Source: Monarcha castaneiventris obscurior (lineage: Eukaryota > Chordata > Aves > Passeriformes > Monarchidae). Taken from it: DNA of 64,000 bases. The stretch's first letter is position 1; each line of letters starts with the position of its first letter. The DNA is taken from assembly GCA_026261815.1 (NCBI GenBank), contig JAMPIT010000575.1:36567501-36631500 (forward strand), written 5' to 3'. Positions 1 to 12,000 of this stretch are shown here, one piece after another. Position numbers and translations under genes: made by a program. Below the pieces are notes generated by a model that was not told the DNA's origin, searched no databases, and worked only from the letters and a program-made list of their open reading frames with translations.

Positions 1-1614
1 TATATCCTAGTTGCTTTTGGGTATCGCTCCAAAATCCTTTATCATTATGTCCAGCTCATAAACTTCACCATATTTATAATTTGGCCCTGTTTGATTTTTG
101 TTGGTTTAGCTATTTACACACTTAAAATAAATGCAGAGCTCTTTCCAAATGGCTGCAAGGCACTTAGAGGAACACCTGTATCAGAGGGAATGACCAGTAC
201 AACAGGCACTTTAAATTATGTATCTCTGACTAACGTGGGCTTGGATGTGCTCTGTTTGAGCTGGAGCCTGTAGTAGCTGTACCATAAGCAGTGGAATAGA
301 TAATACATAAATAACTACGTTTACACTCTTTCCAAGCTCATTTGTTTTGAATCAGTTCAGGCCACTTAAAAAAAAGCAGCAAGTTCCTGGGAGTCAGAGG
401 GCTGTACTGACAGCAGGTCCATGAGAAATGCTGATTAGGATGGAAAATGGCTCAGAACTAACCTGAGTTTTGAGCAATCTCCTATTCAGGGCAAGCTGAC
501 CTGAATTGTGGCTGCCACAAATGATTAGGACCGTTCCTAACAGCAGATAGAATGGGATAACTGGACATGTGTATTGCAGTTCCAGTAGTGACTAACTTTT
601 TAAATTGAATTAATTAACAGAATGTTTATGGCAGTAAATTAAAAGTGCTACCGTCTTCCTGGAATGCTTGCTATCCAAGCAATATTTTTTAATCAGTGGC
701 AGAGAAAGCCTGATTTCTTACTATGATGCAATTTTAAAAAAAGGAAGTGAAACATTTTTAACCCAGAGTAACCATAAAGCAAGAACGAAAATAATCCTTG
801 AATTACTTAGAAGAGGTGCTAAAACTTAGGTTTTAAAATAAAAGAGAAAGTGTACTGTGCTAATCCCACTGTCAGTCCTTAATCTTTAAAAATCAATGCA
901 GATTGCACCTTTCCTTTGGCTAGAAAAGCTGCAGCTGCTGCTCTGCATTTGATTCAGCCAGCAGTAACCCTGCCCTCAGTAAAGGACAGGTGATACTCAC
1001 TCAACTATCATCAACAAAACCAGTGGCATGATCATTTGATGTTCACAGAATTTCCTGGAAACCATACCCTGCAAATCATTAATAGACATGCTCCTTGTTC
1101 GGGTCCACTCAACTGCAGCATTGATTTTCAGCAGAACATGTCCAGATGCCCCTACTTGCTAAATATGACTTTCTTTCATCTTTCCTTTCTTTTTTTCTTC
1201 TTCTTTAATGTTGTAAAAATAATTTGATAAAAAGAGGTTAAGAGGTAACTTGACCACGTTTATAAATATCTACACAGAGGGACAACTTCTAACAGTGCAA
1301 GGCTCTTTAATCTGCCAGACAAGTAGATGGTACGATTCAGTGACTGAAAGTTGAAGCTCAACAAAATTAAACTAGAAAAGCACTGTACAAGTTTAGTGAC
1401 AGAGGTCAGGACAACACGCCTAGAATTTATTCTCCATCACTTGAAACCTCTGACCCAAGTAAAGCATTTGAGTTTTTCTAAGATATATGTTTCAGGTCAA
1501 GAAGAAATTGCCTGGATCATTGCAGGAATTAGTGGGTATAATTCCATGGCATGTGTTAGGGAGAAGCTTCACACAGATACTTAGATTGGACTCAAAAGTA
1601 GTGATTCTGCAATG
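1..1614. other. Unique AT-rich noncoding sequence
   Basis: No gene, RNA or mobile element is recognised here. The longest open frame is 77 codons and resembles no protein family I know. A pyrimidine-rich stretch lies near 1168-1208. The end abuts the first CR1 fragment. It is probably intergenic or intronic, but the sequence alone cannot say which. Confidence 0.6.
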
Positions 1615-2165
1615 AGGAAGGTGAAGCTACCCTTCTACTGTGTCCTTGTAAGACCCCCACCTGGATACGGCATCCAGCTCTGGGGTCCTCAGTGCAGGAC
1701 ATCGACCTGTTGGAGTGAGTTGAGAGGAGGCCACCAGGATGACTGGATGGATGGATCACCATCCTCACCATCAAGGAAACACTGAGAGAATTGGAATTGT
1801 TCAGGGGCAACCTAATTGTGTGGCCTTCCAAGACCTGAAGGAAGCCTACAAGAAAGATAGTGATAAACTTTTTTGCAACAGCATGTACTGACAGGGAAAG
1901 GGAGAATGGATTCAAACTGAAGGAGATTTAGATTTGATGTTAGGATAAAATTCTTTACTGTGAGGGTGGTGAGGCACTGGCACAGGCTGCCCAGAGAAAC
2001 TGTGGATGCCCCATCCCTGGAAGTGTTCAAGGGCAGGCTGGGTGGAGCTCTGAGCAACCTGGTCTAGTGGAAGATGTCTTTGCTCATGGCAGTGGCGTTA
2101 GAACTAGAGGATCTTTAAGGTCTCTTCCAAGGGAGGATCTTTAAGGTCCCTTCTCTATCTATGAA
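1615..2165 (+). mobile_element. CR1 LINE fragment, 3' end, plus orientation
   Basis: This is a 5'-truncated CR1 non-LTR retrotransposon. Read on the plus strand it follows the CR1 3' region in order: 'agacccccacctgga', 'ccagctctggggtcctcagtg', 'cctgttggag', 'gagaattggaattgttcag', 'gtgaggcactggcacaggctgcccagaga' and 'gatgccccatccctggaagtgttcaagg', then 'gagcaacctggtctag'. These encode the end of the ORF2 reverse-transcriptase protein and the short 3' UTR. Frames are broken, so it is inactive. The final block is oddly duplicated (see the 2107-2154 entry). The terminal octamers are reduced to a 'tctatctatgaa' remnant. The left edge is approximate. Confidence 0.9.
2107..2154 (+). repeat. 26-bp spaced tandem duplication inside the CR1 3' end
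   Basis: The block 'gaggatctttaaggtctctt' at 2107 reappears at 2133 as 'gaggatctttaaggtccctt', with the copies starting 26 bp apart. A normal CR1 3' UTR has a single such 'tttaaggtcccttcc' block before the octamer tail. This copy has therefore gained an extra unit after or during insertion. Confidence 0.85.
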
Positions 2166-4421
2166 GCAAGAAATTTAGAAAGACCTGACACAAAAAGGAA
2201 GTCTTCATGTTATCTGAAAGTTTGGATATGGGTTTTAACATCTTCTAAGGATAGCATTCTTGGGAGAGGGATGTTGTGCAGCACGCTAATTTGATTTCCT
2301 TCAAAATATTGATCCTGTTGGTCTAAAATATTATGTTATGTTGGATAGAATCAAGAATGACACCCAGAGGATGAATGTAGGTATCTCCATCTTCCATAGC
2401 CCCTCCAGGCTTTCTTTACAAATCAGTGAAAAGAAATAGCTATTTTGAGGGCATGATTCATCTACTTCTAACATCTCTGTGTGAAACAGACAGACTGTAT
2501 GCTAAATGTGCTTCTATATTCCCAGTGATTACACAATTATAGATGGACAAGCAGATTTAGATGTCTAAATTCAGATTATGGGTTTCAATCTTACAGTACA
2601 AAATACACGGGCATTGAAGTTTAGATTAATTTCGGTTTTCACAAAAGAGAACAGGTCTCTCCTCATTTCATTTAATTCAATTCACCTTTACTCTGTGTTT
2701 CAGAAGTTTGGTCTTATTGAGAATCAGAGGAGAAGAGAAGATGCAATTCTCCTAAAGTTAGTTAAACTTTCTGCTATCACCAGCTGCAAAATGCAAGAAC
2801 ACTATTGCAGAAAAGGTTATTTGAGCACAAATGAAGATACTAACAGAATTTTTTAGAATAGCTGTATGTGTATTTTAGAATAGCTAAATAGTTTGTACTG
2901 GGCATAGTACAAAACCCCTAAGGGCAAAGGGAAATTTCAAAATTTAATCTATAATTTCTGTTATCATCTCCTGAAACTATTGAAAAGAAAGGATGATTAG
3001 TAAGCTGTAAAAGAATCAGAGATAAATCAGAATTCCTGAAGCTTTTTAATGGTCTAAACTAGATAGTTTTCATTGCTCAATTCCTTTATTTTCTTCTTCC
3101 AGTTCCTACCCGTTTAAAAAAAATCAGCAACTGTGCATGTTTAGAAAGAGTAAGGAAATTCTTGAGTTCTTCTGGCTTATTGGATTGCTGTGCTAAAGAG
3201 GATAAATGGGCCATAGTGTGGTAACCTAGTTACAGTTGTTATTTATGGAAGCTTCTGGTTCAGTCAAATTAGCTTGTCAGTAAGGTGGAGAAACAGTACA
3301 CACAATTTCAAGATGCTATATATAGAAGGTAAAAGTTGTAGGAAAAGCAGAGTGATAAGCTGTTGCCTTTGTGTGAAAGAGTAGATGAATGTGTCACTAA
3401 TAGTGCCTTTACAATGAACATTCATGTAAGCATTCAGTTTAAGTTTCATATAGAAATACAGCCTTGGCACCATTTTTTGGCTTTGACCATTTAATTTTGC
3501 TATTTAGTGCACTTTTAGCATAATATTCCTGCAGTAATTTATACTCACCACTGATGGTAAGGACTCTGAGACATCAATCCTGCTGTATCCTGCTGGGCAA
3601 GATTTAGAAATATTGCCTGAAGCTCAGAGTTGGGTGAAAGCTGAAAAGTGGCAAAAGTTTTGACCAGTAAGTCCTCTGGAGCAGATCTTTCTTCCCTCTG
3701 CCTCAGCAGAACATGCATGCTGACAAGCTACAAGATCCATAGCCAGATTCCCATCAATTCCTTTCTCTTGCATAGTTCCCCTGTATAGAAGGGTAAAAAT
3801 AGATTCTCTTCTTCCTCTAGCAATGCTGCTAGCCCTTGTATGGGCTGAAGTGGAAAAAACCTTTTTGGGCAAAAGTGATTAGAAGTGATCAGGCTCCCCT
3901 CCTCATTAAGGTTGGAGCTACCAGTGAGCCATTCAAAGGAACAGCCTGAGCTCATTGGGAAAAGCAATTTCAGAATGATTTCTAGCTGTAGTCTGTAAAT
4001 TTGCAATACCTTGTAATATGGAGATGCTTAGAAGTTGTATTTCCAAATTGGAATAATAATTCTAAACTGAGAAAAACTGAAGCAGGGCCATTTATGTGTC
4101 ATTTGGACTACACAGCTTGATACCACCCAATGATCCTGGACCTTGAATGCTGACAGGGAAATCAGAGGTGGCAGAGAGCAGAAATTTCTTTGCAGTGGAT
4201 CTGCATGAAAATGGAAAAAAAAAATAGTCTTGGGTTCATGTAGGGTTTGGATTTGCTTTCTCATAGAAGCATTTTTAAAAAGACAACTTATTCATCATTC
4301 CTTCAGATGTCATTCATTGAACTCCAAACTGCCCATAAATAATGTTGAAAGCTGCATCTTCAGCAGGATCTCCTTCTCATATAAGCTAACCTTGTAAACA
4401 AGAGTACATTTATTTACGCAG
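2166..4421. other. Unique noncoding sequence
   Basis: No gene or transposon is recognised. A 13-bp unit, 'ttttagaatagct', occurs at 2851-2863 and again at 2873-2885, a 22-bp-period duplication. The open frames here are at most 92 codons, in ordinary AT-rich sequence, and match no family I know. Confidence 0.6.
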
Positions 4422-5290
4422 TCAAAGAATGTCCTGGGTTGGAAGTGACCTTAATTATCATTTCATTTCAACCCCTCTGCCATGGACAGGGATGCCACCC
4501 AAGAGATCAGGTTGTTCAGACCCCCATCCATCATGGTCTTGAACACTTCCAGGGATGGAGCATCTAAAACTTCTCTGGGTAATCTGTTCCAGTGCCTCAC
4601 TACCCTTATAGTAAAGAATTTAATCCCAACATCTAATCTAAATCTCTGCTCTTTTAGTTTAAAACCATCCCCCTTTGTCCTGTCACTATCTATCTGCTCA
4701 TTTAAAGAGTCATGCTGCCTCTTTTTCATAAGGCTGCTTAGGTACTGCAAGGTCTCAATGAGTTCTGACCAGGCCCTTCTTTTTTCCAGTCTTAACAACC
4801 CCAAGTGTGTCAGCCTGTCTTCATAGAAGAGGTGCTCCAGCACCTCTGGCCATGCTCTGGACACACTTCAACAGGTCCACATTTTCCTGGTGCTGAGGAA
4901 AAGCACACAGCTGGACGCAGCACTCCAGGTGGGGTCTCACAAGGGCAGAGCAGAGGGGCAGAAACACCTCTCTCCCTGCTGGCCGCACTGCTTTTGGATG
5001 CAGCCCAAGATGAGGCTGTGGCTTTCTGGGCTGTGAGCACACACCTTTGGCTCATGTTCAGCTTTTTATCCGTGACAACCTCCAAGTCCTTCCCCACAGG
5101 GCTTTTCATGTATTCTTCTCCCTCGTGTCCCAGATTGCCCTGACCCAGGTGCAGCACCTTCCAACTGGCCCTGCTGAACATTATGAGGTTCTCAAGGACC
5201 CATTCCTTGAGCTTTTCCAGGTCACTCTGAATGGCATTTCTTCCTTCTCTTGTGTTAACTGCATTATTATCATTGCCAAAGTACTGCTCA
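4422..5290 (-). mobile_element. CR1 LINE fragment, minus orientation, about 0.87 kb
   Basis: The left edge carries the reverse-complement CR1 3' end ('caaagaatgtcctgggttggaag'-like), then 'cttgaacacttccagggatgg' and 'gtaaagaatttaatcccaaca'. It continues through the last third of ORF2 and stops just after the reverse-transcriptase catalytic region. It is 5' truncated, as most CR1 copies are. Three minus-strand open frames each hold part of the ORF2 C-terminus, so at least two frameshifts separate them. It is a dead copy. Confidence 0.95.
4463..5290 (-). pseudogene. Broken CR1 ORF2 C-terminus (reverse transcriptase tail)
   Basis: Conceptual minus-strand translation gives recognisable CR1 ORF2 pieces in different frames. 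The first covers about 4810-5290 and contains 'AIQSDLEKLKEW', 'WKVLHLGQGNLGHEGEEY' and 'GKDLEVVTDKKLNMSQRC'. The second, about 4821-5042, contains 'LPLCSALVRPHLECCVQL'. The third, 4463-4864, contains 'FYEDRLTHLGLLRLEKRR', 'VVRHWNRLPREVLDAPSLEV' and 'LNNLI' before the stop. These correspond to the thumb and C-terminal part of the CR1 polymerase. The catalytic FADD region at the 5' edge is degraded to 'FGNDNNAV'. No function is expected. Confidence 0.9.
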
Positions 5291-8200
5291 AAGTACTGTG
5301 CATCTCCTGAAGCCAAAGCAGTAAAATAATGTTTTCCTGCTTACAGATCTTTGGGCAGAATTTTTATGGTCCAGAATGCTCTACAGGGAGAAGTCAATGT
5401 TATCATTAGACAGCAAAAAGTACAGTCACCAACATGGGCTAGACCCAGGGCTTTTTACCTGTGAAAGTACATGTGCTGAACAAGTATAGCAGCTATACCA
5501 AGATGCATATTCCTCGTGAAAAAGGAGTGGAGATCTAGGAGAGCTGTAGGCACCTTTAATATCAGTGTCCAGTGAAACACAGATTTCTGTGCAGCTGACA
5601 CAAAATGATGATACCATTACACAGCTTCCTGTCTGAGATGAAGGCTTTGTCCTGCCTTTTGTACAACAGGTATGCAAAAGGTTCACTGTAGCTGAGTGAG
5701 ACTAATCTCTTGCAAGCTTCTGCTGCAGTTGATGGAGAGGGCAATTTAGAGCAGGCACCTAAATCAACACCTCAGTAATAGTCCCTGGAGGATCCAATTT
5801 CATTCCATTGACTATAGTGGGAGACTAAAGAAGATGTGAGGCTGGATTTAGCCTTTTTGTCCACCTCTCTCTGACTTCAAATCAAGGAATGACTGAAAAC
5901 TCCATTCAGCATCCTAAGATTCTTGTATTAATGATGTATTTCTCGCCTTCTAAATGACACTGAGAGAACATATTTAGCATTGGTCCCTATTCATAAGCAT
6001 CTGCCACACACTTTCCAGTTGTAGCACTTCTCTTGCCTCCAGCTGGGAGAGTAGTTGACTTGAATTATTCAACACTGTTTTGATAGTAAACTCCATCATA
6101 CGTTTTATAGCTTAATTAGGCAAGTAATATTTTGATTTAAATATGGCCCATTTATCTGCATTTATTTCATGTGGGACTCATCTCACCTAATTTTAATTAT
6201 AAAAGTGTTTGCAACCTAGTCAAAGGGATTCTCTGCAAAGTTGACTGAGAAGATCAAGGATCTCCAGAGCACAAAAGGAGTTTTGTAATAGATAACTGTC
6301 TGTAGTACATGGGACGAATTGCCTTTGGGAGGTTTTGAAGATTAGATAAACACTTATTACACATCTTTACAGAATTTTTCATGAGAAGACCTAGTTCCAT
6401 TCCTGGAATTTTGGAATCCACTTGGATATGTTATAAAGCAACAATAACGAGCAGTAATAATTTATCAGACTGCAGTGGATGCCTTATAATTAAATAAGGG
6501 GTTTTTTTATCTGCCTGTGCTACTGTTTTGTGGTTCCTGCTGTGTTGTTCTGCAGCAGTGTTTTGCCCTAATTCTTGTTGCCTATATTTGAAAAAGCTCT
6601 ACGTACCACATTTCTGCCTTACAATGAGGAAGGAACCTCAGGTTATAAATAAAGCATTCGCAGAAATTGTCAGATTTAAACACTAAGGTTCTTTTGCAAG
6701 TATTTCTATCACAAGCAACGGAGTTTCAATCCAGAAATCAAGGCATCTTTTTCTCTGGGGAAACTGTTTCAAGTCAATCACAGCCTGGTGAATAGGAAGG
6801 TAATTGGAACAGATGCCTTTTTCTTTTTTTTTAAATAATGCATTTCAGCAGTAGAGGAAGCATTTGTACTCTAGTTAAAAATTTAAAATCAAAGGGAGGA
6901 TAACAGAGAGAAATAAATGTAGGGGGAGGGGAAAGGAGCTCAGAATACCTATAAAAATATTGAGGAAGTTTTTGAAAAAAAATGTTACTTCTGCATGGAA
7001 AGCAAAGTAAGAAAAAATACAGAGCAAAGCAATCAAATACATAGGTTTTTATTGTGATGGAATAATCAATTTCCTATACGAGCTATTTCAAGATCAATAC
7101 AGATATAAAGACCTCATTTGGTGAACTCATGCTGCATTACAGCAAAAAGGAAATAACAAAAAGGAAGAGTATTTCACACACCAGTTTGTAGCCTGAAGCC
7201 CCCTGAGTCTGCATTGCAAAGCAGCCCAAAAGTGTGTTCATAAACTTTTTTTGAAACACCTGCTGTCAACAGAAGGCATATGGATCCTTGAAAATTCAGA
7301 TATTACCTGGAAGAATAGCTCCAAAGACGTGCTTTATCTATCAAAAAGTTATACAAAGCCAATTTGATCTACAATTGGCTTTCCCATCAATGAGATAGGA
7401 ACAGAGTGAGACAAAAATAGATCCCTGATTATTCCTTAGGATTTTACAGTTTAAAGTGTCTTCATATGGCAACGAAAACTCTTAACACATATAAACAGGG
7501 GTTTTCACATAATCCTATTTCTCTTTCATTTCTTGGAAGAAAAATAATCTATTAGCATCCGCATTGAAGGAGCTGGAGTTTTTGCTGTTATGTTCAGTTG
7601 CTTTTTGTTTTGTTAAACACAGAATGAGTTTAATAAAACCTGTCTCAATTATAGACTTGCCTGCTGGTATAAATATGAAAAAAATTATGGCAGCAGTTTG
7701 AAGCCTCATTAAAAATTAAAATCTGATACCATCTACAAAATCATTTTGACTGCTGCTTAGGCAAGATCAGCAGATGACTGCATACTGCTTTAAAAAAGAA
7801 AAGGTCTTGGCTTTTAATGGTAACTGATCTATGAAAGAGCTAAAGGACTCTCCATTTAGAAGTACAATTTGGTTTTTACCTTTGCATCTGTTATGTTTCT
7901 TTGGGGAATATTAAGAAAGAAGAACAAATTTAAGATGCTGTAAAAATATTCTGCTGCAATTAGCAAGCAATATATGATGCTGTTCTAAAAATGCCAATGA
8001 TAAGGTTTTTACACTGCATTATCGTAACTCCTGCCCACTACAGGTTTCTACAAGGAGGAAAAAGAAAAATGTCACAGTTTTAAATTAAAAATACTTTTAA
8101 GAGATAAGATAAAAAGTGTTAAATATTTATGCCCTAGGTGCATCAGGATTGATTTCCTTTTTGGGTTACTGCAAATAGTATTGCTACACACACAGTAGTT

Positions 8201-9066
8201 ATTCTTGAGGTGAGACCTTGGTGCCTTGCAGATGGTTGCAGCCTCGGCACAAAACTTTCAAAGCTCCCAGTTGTGTTTTGAATGCCCCCATACCGTGTTA
8301 AGCAGAACAGGAGCTTTTGCTGAGGCAGATGAAGCTCTCCTCTCAGTGTACAGCAACAGTAAGGAGCACAGTGGAGAAATCCTGCAGTCAAGATCTCTGT
8401 TTATACAAGACACAAGGATTCAGACACATCATGTGAAGTAAAATTACTTCTGAAGTAAAATTAGAAAACAGTGCTGATCTTTCTGTATGAGTGCCTGAAG
8501 GATATCTGAGCACAGTAGGAATGCAAAGATCAACATATAGGGCTCAGAGGTACTTTACAAGTTCGCCAACTGTAAAATCCGCAATTAACTCTTAGAACTC
8601 GTTTCAGCAGGTTGAGTTACCTTGAACAAAATGCTTATGGAACAAATTCTTTGAGATGGGTTTCCATTGCCTTTTCAGGGAAGACTTCAATGTTGTCTTC
8701 TCTTCTGCCCTTAAGAAAGAGCTGGTAATGCCCTGTAGAGGCTATAGTTAGTATGGCTCTGTAAGAAACAGAAATACAGGTGAGAAAAAAACCCTCTGAT
8801 GAAAGAGTTTGATTTTCTTTTAGTTACTGGTTAAAATATTTTAATTTTGACTCTCACAAAAATGTGAAAATTTCTGTGAGAAAATGAGATTCTTGTTTAA
8901 ATGACAGAAATAATATTTTAAAAAAAGGGGAAGAAGGAAAAAGAAAAGAAAAAAGCAACTGAAGGATGTAAACTGTTTAGACAACACATTCTGTCATAAC
9001 ATCCTAAACTCAAGAATTATTCTACTTTGATGTGTTCACAGCACAGGACTTTTCTTCAAATCAGAC
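5291..9066. other. Unique AT-rich noncoding sequence
   Basis: No gene or transposon is recognised. The open frames are at most 87 codons and look random. The sequence 'ccattgactatagtgggaga' near 5807-5830 resembles a motif shared by old amniote interspersed repeats, but too little remains to call one. The stretch 6085-6230 is AT-rich with several TTAATTA-like cores and could be a conserved noncoding element, which I cannot test here. Confidence 0.55.
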
Positions 9067-9067
9067 G

Positions 9068-9081
9068 CACACACACACACA
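9068..9081. repeat. (CA)7 microsatellite
   Basis: Seven uninterrupted CA dinucleotides. It is short and of no recognised function. Confidence 0.95.
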
Positions 9082-12000
9082 TTCTTTCAGAGCCCAAAAA
9101 ATTCTCTTCAGAACCCAGAGAGGGAAATAATAATATTAGGACGCGAGTAGTCTTATCCTGTAGTCAATGTCTAAAATTGACAGATGAGTTGACATGCTCC
9201 CTGAAGGTGCCCACCCTGGACACAGGCTGGCTCAGATTCAGACATCAGCATTGTGGTGAGATGGCTTCTGTTCATGGCTTCCAAGAATAATTCAGTTGAA
9301 CTAAATGCTCAAAAGAGCATTTCTGGCAAGAAATTTCGCAGAAAGTATTTTAAAAATAATATTCCTTTTGCCTTCTCTTTCTTCGTAAGGAAACTCAGAG
9401 GAACAGGAAGTAATTCTCATCTAGCTGAGACACCAAAAACAAGATAGATGTCACTTATGGAAAGATGAGTGGTTATAATGTGCAAACAGCTGCAAGTCTA
9501 AGCTGCAGAATTCATGGAATTTGGGACATGGTATATTGTTATGGACTTGGTCCTTTGAGTTGCACAGTCCATCTCCTGCCTGGTGACAGAGAGACAGGAC
9601 CAGTTCTGTGTGCTCTTATGTCAATGCCAGAATTTTACACTTTAAAAGGCAATAATATAATCTGGTTCACAAGCTAATTCCATCCCTTTCGTATGATGCA
9701 ATGACTATTGAGTTAATCCCTCTGCTTTTAGCAAAATTTTCCTGAGCTTTCCTTAACATTACTGGATGAAGAGGTGCAACATGCAAGACACCCCTGAAAT
9801 AAGACTGTTTCCTCTAAAATACAGAATTTCTGATTCACTGTTAAATTTTCTTTTAGGCCAGCCTGACTTCTTCTCATTCTCTTTACCAAGTTGCAATAAA
9901 TACATGTTATATTCACTGCATTTCCTTCTTCACAACAGAGTGTAGAAAGACACAAAACCCAGTTCTTTGATGAATCGTGAGTCATTAGATATTAATTGTC
10001 CTATGCAGTAATATTTGTTCTTCGATAGGAGTCACACTCCCTTCTAAGCACTCAGTATTTTTGTTATTAGAATTAGAAGTTTGAATGAAAAGGTCAAAAG
10101 CTAAAAGTGGATATTGACATTTATGCATAGCCATGGTGACAGTCACTTACCTGAGAAACACTTTAACTCATGGCACTGCTTAGTTTTTTTCTGGCAATGA
10201 AGAAAGAAGGTCCTGTAATCTCAGTGTCATCTATCACTTTTGGCCTCTAATAAAAGTGATGTTTCCCTTTGGAGAAAGACAAGTGGATGGATTATGCTGG
10301 GAATAGCATGTGTCATTATATCATTTTGCCAAGCTAGTGGTACACAATGGGGATGGCAAATTTCCATGCCACTAATGAGTTTAGGAGACTCTCTTGTGTT
10401 CTCAACCAGTGGGAGTCACTGGTTCAGGTCCAGTAAACCATGGGCCATAAAGGAGGGAGTCAGAAAGAAATATAGTGAATCAGCTCACAGACTAAAATAA
10501 AAACAGCACCACTTTTCGCAACAATTTGACCAGCTCCTGAGCAGATTAAGGCACCTTCCTTTTCAACATTACCTTAGCAAGACTTCTGAATTTGCAAACT
10601 ATAAGATTGCTGTTGCAAGTATTATCAGAGCCAGTTCATTCCAGTTGCTTTAATATTGCACTGACATCTGTGAGGTTTGATGGTATCCAAAATTCCAAAT
10701 AACACATTTCAAGTTCAAATAATTGCCATGTAAATGTTATTTTTGTTGGTGAAAAGAGAAGTTTAAAAGCAAGGATCAGTAAACTTATAAGAATTACTAA
10801 TTTGTATCTCTTTCTTAAAGAAAGCAACATGGTAACAGAGATTCTTTGCATACGTAGTTGTTAGATGTGAAAATTTATTATTTCGATAAAATGCTATGAC
10901 ATTTTATAGACAAGCAAGACCTGGCCTACATATCTCATGCAAATCATTGGGTTAGAAATTTAAGCCCAGACACTGACAAAACACAGTATTTAAGGCAGTG
11001 TTTGAGAGTGCACAAAGTTTAAAAGAAATCAGCAGAGACTTTTTTGTGGGTAATGGACTTTTGGCTTATGGAAAACATCCAGCAGGGAAGGAAAAAAAAA
11101 GAGAGAAAAATGGTAGGTCTAAGAAATAAAAAGATAAAAAGTAGCCCAATTTTCTTGCCTTTCAGCAAGAGCTACAGTCAGAGGTACATATTTCATTTCT
11201 GAAAGTGCAAATCAAACCCACAAGTTTAGAGCTGCTTTGAAATTTTATTTTAGCCTAAACTTTGCCTTTTATTTATTTTTCACTTTGAAGAAAATACTCA
11301 ACAGTAAGTCCTTAAATATGTGAAGATAGCCTAGATTTTGAAAAATTAGCAAGGGATAGAATTTATTGTGGCATTTCATTCTGAGAATTGCTATTCATGC
11401 TGCTTATCCTGTCAAAAAAGACAGCCACAAAGGGTCATCAGTTCAAAGAAGACTGTGATTTATCTTACATTTATATGGCAGCTCTTATCCCATAGGATTT
11501 GCAAGCACTACACACAACCACACAAACACACAGTCCATACACTTTTACTGCATCATCTTTCCTTGTCAGGATTGTCAGAGAGAAGACAAGACAATATTTT
11601 ACACAAACACAGGGAGGAACTCAGAGGAAAATAGATATTTTTGAAACATAGAAACACCTCAGTATCCAAAACAACCCATTCAGTTACATTTGACTTGGAT
11701 TTACATATGAGTACACAGTTAAAAGAGTAAAATATCTGCATAAATTTTTTGAAAACCCATGCTTATGAAACTGCCTTGTTTACTCCATTCAACCAGAGAG
11801 CCTGTGTTTGCTTTTCATTTGCTTTGATCTAAGACAAGAAGATAAAAAGAAGGGAAATTTTTGGGTTTGTTCGGACCAGTTCAGCTTTTCATCCAAAACT
11901 GTCATTGACTGAAGTGGGAGCTTGCATCAAAATGTATTTTAGTGTAGTTTAGTGATGAATTATGTATACTTTGTTTTTCCAGAATGCAGCAGCCAGGTGA

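Noticed and set aside
4482..5310. Plus-strand frames of 87-114 codons
   Set aside because: They are antisense shadows of the minus-strand CR1 copy.
10417..10441. 'ggttcaggtcc', considered as a tRNA B-box
   Set aside because: The surrounding sequence does not fold as a tRNA cloverleaf, and there is no matching A-box at the right distance.
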